DNA of 64,000 bases. Origin: Phragmites australis (taxonomy: Eukaryota; Streptophyta; Magnoliopsida; Poales; Poaceae). The notes under the pieces are model-generated. The model saw only the letters and a program-made list of their open reading frames with translations, did not search any database and was not told the DNA's origin. How positions within the stretch are numbered: the first letter of the stretch is position 1; each line of letters starts with the position of its first letter. The stretch lies in assembly GCF_958298935.1 (NCBI RefSeq), contig NC_084933.1, positions 2,153,001 to 2,217,000 of the forward strand. The letters run 5' to 3'. Positions 56,874 to 64,000 of this stretch are shown here, piece by piece. Made by a program: the position numbers and the translations under genes.

Positions 56874-57663
56874 GCAAGGGGTACTTGTTCTTAATGGTCA
56901 CCTCATTAAGTGCATGATAATTAATGCACATTCTGTGAGTCCCATCCTTTTTTGGCACAAAGATAATTGGGGCTCCCTAGGGCGAGGTACTGGGGCAAAT
57001 AAACCCATTATCTAATAGGTCTTGGATTTGCTCCTTGAGTTCAGACAACTGATTGGTATCCATTCCGTACGGTCTCTTATATATGGGAGCAGTGGTAGGT
57101 ACTAATTCAATAACAAACTCAATGTCTCGGTCTGGTGGCATACCTGACAACTCTTCAGGGAAGACATTCGGGAATTCACTGATTACTCTGACTTCCCCCA
57201 CTGCCTTGGCCTGGTTGAGCTTGATATTCTCTCTTGATGCTATTGTGGCTTTGAACTCTACCTTGGTGCCACATGTGTGTGTCAACTGAACTGTCTTGGT
57301 GGCGCATCCTATCACTCCATTAAACTTAGCCAACCAATCCATTCCCAGAATAATTTCTATCCCTTTGGACTCCAAGACAATAATGTTTGCAGGGAATTCC
57401 ACCCCTTTAATGGCAAGGATTATCTTAGGGCATACATGCCTCGATTCCATTTCTCCGCCTTGAGAACTGACTATCAACCAACTTTTCATTATGGCTATCG
57501 ACCGACTATGCTTTTCTACGAACTTAGTTGAGATAAAGGAATATGTTGCTCCAGAATCGAATAAAATTGTAGCGGGGTGAGAGTTGGCGGGGAACATACC
57601 AAGTACCACATTTGGGGCATCCTGGGCATCCTCTGTTGCAACGTGGTTCACTCGCCCACTCAT
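56874..57663 (-). pseudogene. Tekay protease and reverse transcriptase N-terminus
   Basis: The protease has the active site TILFDSGATYSFIS and ILGMDWLAKFNG. RT follows: SEFPNVFPEELSGMPPDRDI, APIYKRPYGM, ELKEQIQDLLDNGFICPSTS and, after a frame change near 56980, [20 protein letters not shown] and [12 protein letters not shown], where the sequence ends at the junction. The RT catalytic YxDD is missing. Confidence 0.85.
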
Positions 57664-57699
57664 GAAGTTCTGATGTGGCTGCTGCTGTGGCTGACCTCC

Positions 57700-58640
57700 G
57701 AGGCGGTTCTGCTGCTGGTTGTTGGTATGACCCTGCTATTTCTTGGGACACTTATTGGGAAGGTGCCCAAAGTTCCCATAGTTGAAGCATGGGCCAATGG
57801 TATTGGATCCCTGGCCAATGTGACTCTGCTATTACTGGTTCTGGTTCACTGGACGTGGGGCCTGGTAGTTGCAGCGATGCTGCTGCTGGGGTTCCTACTG
57901 CCTTGGCTAACCTGAAAGATCCTGAAGTTTGGTTGGGTGCCCTCTGTTGCTGGTTCTGGTCTGCCTGACGGTACACCTGTCCTCTGAGTGGTGGGTTGAA
58001 GCGAGAACAGGTGTTTCTGCCTAACGTCTGACCTTGCATCATCCGCTTGCGTTCTTCTCCTAAATTATGCTTCTTCTTCTCGAGAATAAAGGCACTGTCA
58101 ACAAGTTTCTGGAAGCTTGGGTACTCATTAGCTAAGAGAGAATACTGAAGTCCCGAGTTCAAACCTTCTAAGAAACAGTCTTGTTTCTTCTCATCGGTGT
58201 CCACATCTCTGGGGGCATAGTGGGATAGCTGCGTGAATTTGGTAAGGTATTCACGCACTGACATGGGACCTTGCTTTAATCCAAGAAACTCCTTCTGTTT
58301 CAGTTTGACTTCCCCTGCTGGCACGTGGTGCTTGCGGAAACTTTCCTTGAATTCTTTCTAGGTGATCTCTTGGGGGTCATCATGGGCTGCAGTATAAGCT
58401 ACCAACCAATCTGAAGCTGGTCCTCCAAGCTGGTGAGAAGCAAAGAGGCTCTTTCCCTACCTATGCATTGAGAAATCTGCAGCTTACTCTCAATCGTCTT
58501 GAGCCAATCATTGGCGTCCATTGGCTCGACTGCCTGTGCAAACATAGGTGGCTTGGTGCTAAGGAAGTCCTTTAGCTTGTTTTGTGGCTGCATTTGTGGT
58601 GGCAGTGGAGATGCCTGATAAGCTGGGGTGCCTATTGAAG
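57700..58640 (-). pseudogene. Tekay gag
   Basis: Reads FAQAVEPMDANDWLKTIESK (matrix-like N-terminal part), then VREYLTKFTQLSHYAPRDVD, KQDCFLEGLNSGLQYSLLAN, a basic stretch and a zinc knuckle CFNYGNFGHLPNKC near 57760. The expected second cysteine is a tyrosine. There are at least three frame changes or stops (near 58390, 58330 and 57830). 58641-59130 is a poorly conserved linker. Confidence 0.78.
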
Positions 58641-59132
58641 TCTTGCCATGGCCTGTGCCAGTTCCTACAGAATCTGGGTCTGCACAGCCATCATCTGCAT
58701 TGGGTCCACTGGGTTCCGATTAGTCCGCCTGTTCCGTGAGGGAAACATGTCCTAGTTGTCATCCTGGGGGTGAGCATTGGGGTTGCTGCCTTTGGTGTTG
58801 TTCCTATTAGTGCCAGCATTGTTCGCATTCCTCACATTCACCATCTGACGGTTGCAAGAACATGAGATCCGAAAATGAGAACAGGGCAAGGATAGATGAA
58901 GCATGACGAAGAACTCATAAGCTGATATCTATATATCGAAGATGGATACAACTGCGAAAGACAAACTTTTACATCACACCGACACACACAAAGCAAACCT
59001 AACACACAAGTTGACAGATCGAAAGCAAACAGGTTCATTACATCATAAAACAAATGACTCTAAACGATGCTAAACTGCTACTATTGGAAAATTGCTAGCT
59101 CAGGAACTGTCGCCACCCTCAGAAAGGTCCTA

Positions 59133-59848
59133 TGGTGCAACACGTAGAGCGGCGTCGAGGCGGAGCTTCTTGCAGGAGGGAGAGCGGGGCAACTTTGGCT
59201 CAAGCATCTCCTCTGGTTCCTCCTCTGAGTCATCACTCATCATAGCCAGAAGGGTGTGAATCCTCTCCTCTGTCTCAGCGAGCCTCAGGTGCACGTCATC
59301 TAGCTTGTCAAGGGCTCTATCCAGCTCCTGAGTCAAGGTGTCGGTGAGGTGAACCTGCTCCATCAGTTTGGCATCACCCTCCCTGTTGGTGCCGATAAAG
59401 GTGACCTCCAAGCTGTCACTCCTACGCTACGGGTAGAAGCTGTACTGCGGTAGTCTAAATAGTGTTATGGTACTCTGCGTAGATGACTGAAAGTGCCTGG
59501 TAAGCTGTGTCACAGATCCTAGCTGCAAGGGTCTCTCTCAGTGCGAGGGCTGAATGGATCCCACGCACCCTGTGGCCATCCTCGTCCGGGCGCTTCTCAA
59601 AGATGATCACCTCCACCATCCAAGCGTAGCCATGGTCGCTGAGTGGGGTCCTCATTCCCTTGTAGACCAGGGCCTTCTGATAACCCAAACCCTCGAGGAT
59701 CGTCCAAAGCTTGCGGGAACTCCCCTGCCTGAAGTCTAGAAGAGTGAAACTCTACGGGCGGCTGGAACGCCCAGGTGGTCTCTGTGGGAGCTCTAGCTGG
59801 AACAAAACCACCGGTGCTCCTGTGGGGCGTCTGCTTCGTACGGGCCAT
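59133..59848 (-). pseudogene. Tekay upstream ORF with histone-H3-tail-like N-terminus
   Basis: The ATG at 59848 starts MARTKQTPHRSTGG and continues FVPARAPTETTW. Counting after Met, 11 of 16 positions equal the histone H3 tail (ARTKQT, S10, T11, G12, G13, P16), with K4 kept and K9 replaced by R. After a frame change near 59690 it reads GYQKALVYKGMRTPLSDHGY, ALALRETLAARICDTAYQAL and, after stops, a coiled coil (LTQELDRALDKLDDVHLRLA) with an acidic end (MMSDDSEEEPEEM). It lies between PBS and gag. Similar upstream ORFs occur in grass gypsy elements as I recall, but the function is unknown. Confidence 0.65.
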
Positions 59849-60037
59849 CTAAAAGTTTTGGAAGAGAGAGAGAGAGGAGTTAGTAACCATTTGTCAAAAT
59901 TTTATAAACAACGGCAATAGAAAGAAGAACAGAAATGAAACAGGTAGAGTAAAACATTTTCAGAAATTAGTTTTTAACAGAGATATGTTCTTTATAAGGA
60001 CCATTTCTAGCTAGGCTTGCGTCCTGCGGTCAAAACG

Positions 60038-60049
60038 GCTCTGATACCA
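60038..60049 (-). promoter_or_regulatory. Tekay primer binding site (Met-tRNA)
   Basis: The minus strand reads TGGTATCAGAGC four bases after the LTR end. 59849-60037 is the untranslated leader. Confidence 0.85.
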
Positions 60050-60053
60050 CCTC

Positions 60054-63000
60054 TGTCACACCCAGCTTCAAAAGAACAAACTAGATGCATTTCACATGTA
60101 TGTCAGTATCAAGTTTCATACATGCAGTGACTTCATAAGTGATAACATAATAGTGTCATTACATAACGATAAGATTCATGACAAAAGGACACGTAGGTCT
60201 TAACAAAATATTAAGATAACTTCCAGCGGTTGCAGGTCTTCCATCCATCCACAGGCATTGTCCGGGGAAGCGCCAGCCTAGAACATGGTCTTCAGGTCGA
60301 AGACTTCCTTTGCCTAGAACTCAGTTTCGATCATCTGGGACGTCCTCGAAGTCTTCACCTTCTGAGCAGTATCAAGAGGTTGGGAGAAGGCAAGCATGAG
60401 TACATGGAGTACTCAGTAAGTGTGGGAAAATATGACATGAAGGCTTAAGGCAAGAAAGGCTCGACTCAGGTTGATTGCATCTATGCCATCCTAATCTAGG
60501 ACTCAAAAAGGACTTAGAAACTCTATTTACTATGTGTGACGATACCAACATTAGAGGAAAAGCTCATCAGATTCCATCCGACTACCAGACTCACCAGATA
60601 TCTCATATCCGGTAACAATGGCGCTCCCCGGATTCCGATGAAAGTGCAGCTTGGGCCCACCAACGTTGGGGGGTGACACGTGACCAGCAATCAATTGGCA
60701 AGTATCCTGAAGAGACGCAAGGAGTATCAAGCGATCCATCCTGCTGAACATGCTCTCTCAAGAGGGAAGGCAGCTGGCATTGATCATTGCATGGCTGGCG
60801 ACCTACCCCAGGGGACTTCCTTTGTCTCCAATAATGAGGTGGTGCAACCACGCTTGGAGCACAAGGTTGATCTTGCTGCTGCTCTTAATAGTTGAAGCGT
60901 TCCAAGTCATGTCCTGTGTTGAAACATTTATTATACCAGTCTCCGGATCAGTCACTGGTAAATAAGAGTCTTACAATAGGTCAAACCATAATCATACAAC
61001 AAAGAAAGTAGTGAAATAACTCCACAAGGTGAATAAAATATATAACACTACACAACAGTGCACGAACAAGAGAGTCCATGACATCAGAGTGCACGACAGG
61101 GACATCCTAATGAACACGCCACTCTACAGGTAACTCGGGTGCGGACGCAACCGAGACCTACTCATTAGCTTCACCGTCGACGTCGGTGAAAACTGGATCC
61201 TCCTCTGAAAACACAAGCAAGGGTGAGTACAAACGTACTCAGTAAGTCCCAACCCTTGCCCTACATCAAGGGGGTATAAATATATGCATATGGAATAATA
61301 AGTATAAAGCTGTAAGGTTAACTTTTGCGGAAAACCAGAGTTTACACATGTAATGTTCATTTTATAAGGCGGTGTTTATGAAAACAACATATCAATATCA
61401 TTAAGTGAAGGGGGTTTTTGGGCCAAGATGCAAATCACCAAGGCTCAAATTCTAATGTTACCAGACACTTTGGCTGTAGCAACTCACGGCACACTGCCGA
61501 ACCTATTTTCCCAAAACCGGGCACACCCTACCCACTCATACTCTAAGGGTACATACGCAACCCATGCTAGTTGTTGTGACTGAACCGTAGTTCGTCCATG
61601 ACCGTGGACACGACTATTTGAATAGTTTTACCTTTACAGAGTGGTACACTTTACCACCAAGCTGAGTTTGACAACATACCACCGTCGTGGAAATGCGACT
61701 CAACAAAACCATTACCCACCCAAGCATCATCCTACTAACCACCTACGGGAGCTAACCAGGGGTTATTGACCTTTCACTAGGCCTCCAACCGGGTCAACAA
61801 GCTTGCACCTACTTGCACCTGCTACATGGCCTCCCATTGCACACCTACGTTCGGACGACTAGTAGACTAGCTGGCGGGGTTTAGACTATGCCCTACCACA
61901 AATGGGGTCGAGTAGCTGTACTATAAAGACTAGGTAGGATGTCATATCAACTTGATCCTTAAATGAGCCAAGGCAAACATCTCCACACTGAGCCTACCAC
62001 ACAGGCAACACCCAAACTCCTAGGGCATTCCCCACGGGAACCCTGATTTGCCCTAGCTCTAACAGGTTCTCAGTTGTTATCATTATCCAATAAGTCTTCC
62101 CATCCCACAACCCACGAAACACCAAGGCACCAAGTTTCACCCATTTCGCAAAACTAAATGTGATTAAGCACAAGGTAAAATTAAGAGTACAGTCCTAAGC
62201 ATACTAGCAACAAGGTGATCATCTTCGCGTAAATAAAGTAGCCGAGATGAAAGTCCTAGGGTTACCAAGATTATACTCAGGTTGGTCACAAATAGGCTGG
62301 CTAATCTACAATAGGACATAACTAGCTCAATAGTTTAAATTATGCTAATAAGTAATACTTCATACAATCATTTGGTGGAAAACGACTGCTACAGGTTGTG
62401 GTGACAAATTCTGGGTTCAATATGATCAACAAGGGAAGCAGATCGGGACTTGCCTTCGTTGAAGTCCTCGAGAGGGTCCTGCTTCAAATACTGCATTCCC
62501 GGCTCCTCCTCTTCTACGAACTCTCTGGTTTCTAAAACGTGGCACAAAAACAACACAAACACATAATTAAATACAAATAAAATAGAAATAAATATGAAAC
62601 TAATATGAAAAGATAGGACTTGAGTTTAGATGAATATTGATAGAGGAATTATTGAAATCGGAGTCAAAATGGAGGGGAGCTTCGGAAGTTGGCCGACAGA
62701 TTAAATTGAGAAAAAGAAAATGGGAGAATATTACCTGGAATATTCTATGGAAAATTGGATTTTTAGGAAAAAGAGAAATGCTATTGTGCATTTGGGTTTG
62801 GTTAATGTGCTAGGCTTTGGCGGGTTCTACGGCTTCTGGGCCGGCCTGCAAGCCAAGGGGGCCCAATCCGGCCTGAGGGAGGGCGACAGCGGGAGACGGC
62901 GGAGTGGTTGGGGCACGAAGGCGTGGGGCTGTCCGCGGCGGGGGCTCACTGGGAAGCTCGCCGCCGGCAGTTCTGGGCCTCAAGCTGGACGGGGAGATGG

Positions 63001-64000
63001 CCCACGGTGATCGGCTTGGCACAACGAAGGTGGTGGTGGGACATGTCATCCGTGGTGATGGCCGGAACAGGGCCAATCGCACGTTGGAGTTGGGAGAGGC
63101 AGTGGCCGGAGTCAGAAACACGCGGAGAGTGGCTTAGGGATGGGTTTTTGGGCACTGGAAGCATGTCTGCGATGCGGGGAGGCTTTAGCCAGGATTGGTT
63201 TGGCTGGTAGGGCACGGACGATGGCTAGTGATGGATATGGAGCTCCGACGGCCATGGAGGCTTGATGAGAGCTCGATCTGGAGAGGGAGAGGTCAGGTAG
63301 AGGGGCTAGGGAGGTGGAGTGAGATCAGGTGGAGCTCGCCGTGAGGCCAATTTGGTTGGCGGCGACCTTTGGAGAGGGTATCGACGGCGAGCACCATCGA
63401 CAGAGGTTAAAAATAGTGAGAGAGCGAGGAGAGAGGGAGAGAAGAGCACCTGTGGCTCAGGTGGTTGTGGCGAAGTGCGGCAGAGCTCGGGAGTGCACTT
63501 TTTTAGGCAGAGGAGGGAGGATTTACCACGGTAATGGCCCGATTTCCCTATGGACACGACAACGTGCGGCGTGGTGAAGGTGGGACTAGTGTCAACGAGC
63601 ACCAGTGGCCGCGGTGTAGGTGAGGCGACCGGCGTGCGTGTGTGAGCACAGAGAGAGCAAGAGAGGAGGGTCAGGGAGGTGGTTGGTGGCATCATGGTGT
63701 TGGCCATACGCTGCGCGGCTTGCATGCGTGCTGAGCGCACATCGCCGGTGCTATGCGCAGTGACCTCGGAGAGAGGTGAGGGGGTCAGGGTTGGCAAGGG
63801 CGGCGCGGCAAGCTGCCAGGGTGGCAAAGGTGGTCGGGCACGACAGGGTCCAGTGGCACATGCTCACACGCGCGGATGACCTGAACAGGAGGAGGAAGAA
63901 AGGGAGAGACATGCCGAGCTGGTTGGGCCGGCGCACGGGAGAAGAGGAGAGGGGGAGAAAGAGATGGGCCGGGAGAGCGTGCTGGGCCGAAGGGAAAAGA
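60054..64000 (-). repeat. Tekay 5' LTR, running past the window end
   Basis: Starts (plus strand) TGTCACACCC. It shares the GAGTAC...GTACTCAGTAAG block seen in the solo LTR (near 34600, opposite orientation); here the block appears twice, near 60400 and 61220. The GC-rich part at 62820-64000 corresponds to the leader-like 5' part of the solo LTR. The outer LTR end is not reached. Open frames in the GC-rich part are not supported as genes. Confidence 0.75.

Larger units (their letters stand above)
56856..64000 (-). mobile_element. Tekay-type (chromovirus) gypsy element, truncated in RT
   Basis: On the minus strand it has a long 5' LTR from beyond 64000 to 60054, a Met-tRNA PBS, an upstream ORF, gag, protease and the start of RT. 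The remaining pol and the 3' LTR are gone beyond the Tat junction. The LTR end (TGTCACACCC on the plus strand) and the RT text [14 protein letters not shown] fit Tekay/Del. Confidence 0.85.

Overview
This window is repeat-rich plant nuclear DNA, most likely from a grass (Poaceae). The evidence is the combination of a Sirevirus-type Ty1/copia element with arrays of the palindrome CACCGGATAATCCGGTG, Ty3/gypsy elements of the Tat and Tekay (chromovirus) types, CACTA transposons with GCCGGCAGTGA-type subterminal repeats, and a Stowaway-like MITE. I see no prokaryotic gene organisation, no rRNA, no CRISPR and no convincing intact host gene. Species cannot be fixed from the sequence alone.

Layout. 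1-1192 is the 3' end of a CACTA element. 1196-2140 is a degenerate tandem repeat and 2324-2577 a Stowaway-like MITE. 2586-28916 is one Sirevirus on the minus strand (TSD ATAGC), split by a Tat-lineage gypsy element at 7959-21407 (minus strand, TSD GACTC). The Tat element carries an oppositely oriented, apparently spliced gene with its own TATA box (9786-12869, plus strand). 28922-36483 is unique or host-derived DNA. It holds a chimeric gene fragment (bHLH transcription factor joined to a glutamate-receptor-like gene, minus strand) that is interrupted by a 3.15-kb Tekay-type solo LTR (31791-34941, TSD TCCAT).

36484-45100 is a second CACTA element. Its tnp2-like transposase is cut into three blocks by fragments of one gypsy LTR family (36915-37380 inverted, 38290-40114, 41137-43373). 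45100-47252 holds small gene-like scraps and a CT microsatellite. 47253-52005 is a short non-autonomous copia element (minus) whose 5' LTR is broken by a second, internally deleted Tat copy (52006-56837, minus). That copy ends at an 18-bp direct duplication joining it to a Tekay-type gypsy element (56856 to the window end, minus), with RT start, protease, gag, an upstream ORF and a long 5' LTR.

The genes belong to retrotransposon or transposon life cycles: Gag coat, protease, reverse transcriptase/RNase H, integrase and CACTA transposase. Almost all are disabled by frameshifts, deletions or nonsense codons, many of which look like C-to-T (methylation-type) changes. The two observations most worth following are the histone-H3-tail-like N-terminus (ARTKQT...STGG) of the Tekay upstream ORF at 59848, and the promoter-bearing, intron-containing antisense gene inside the Tat element.
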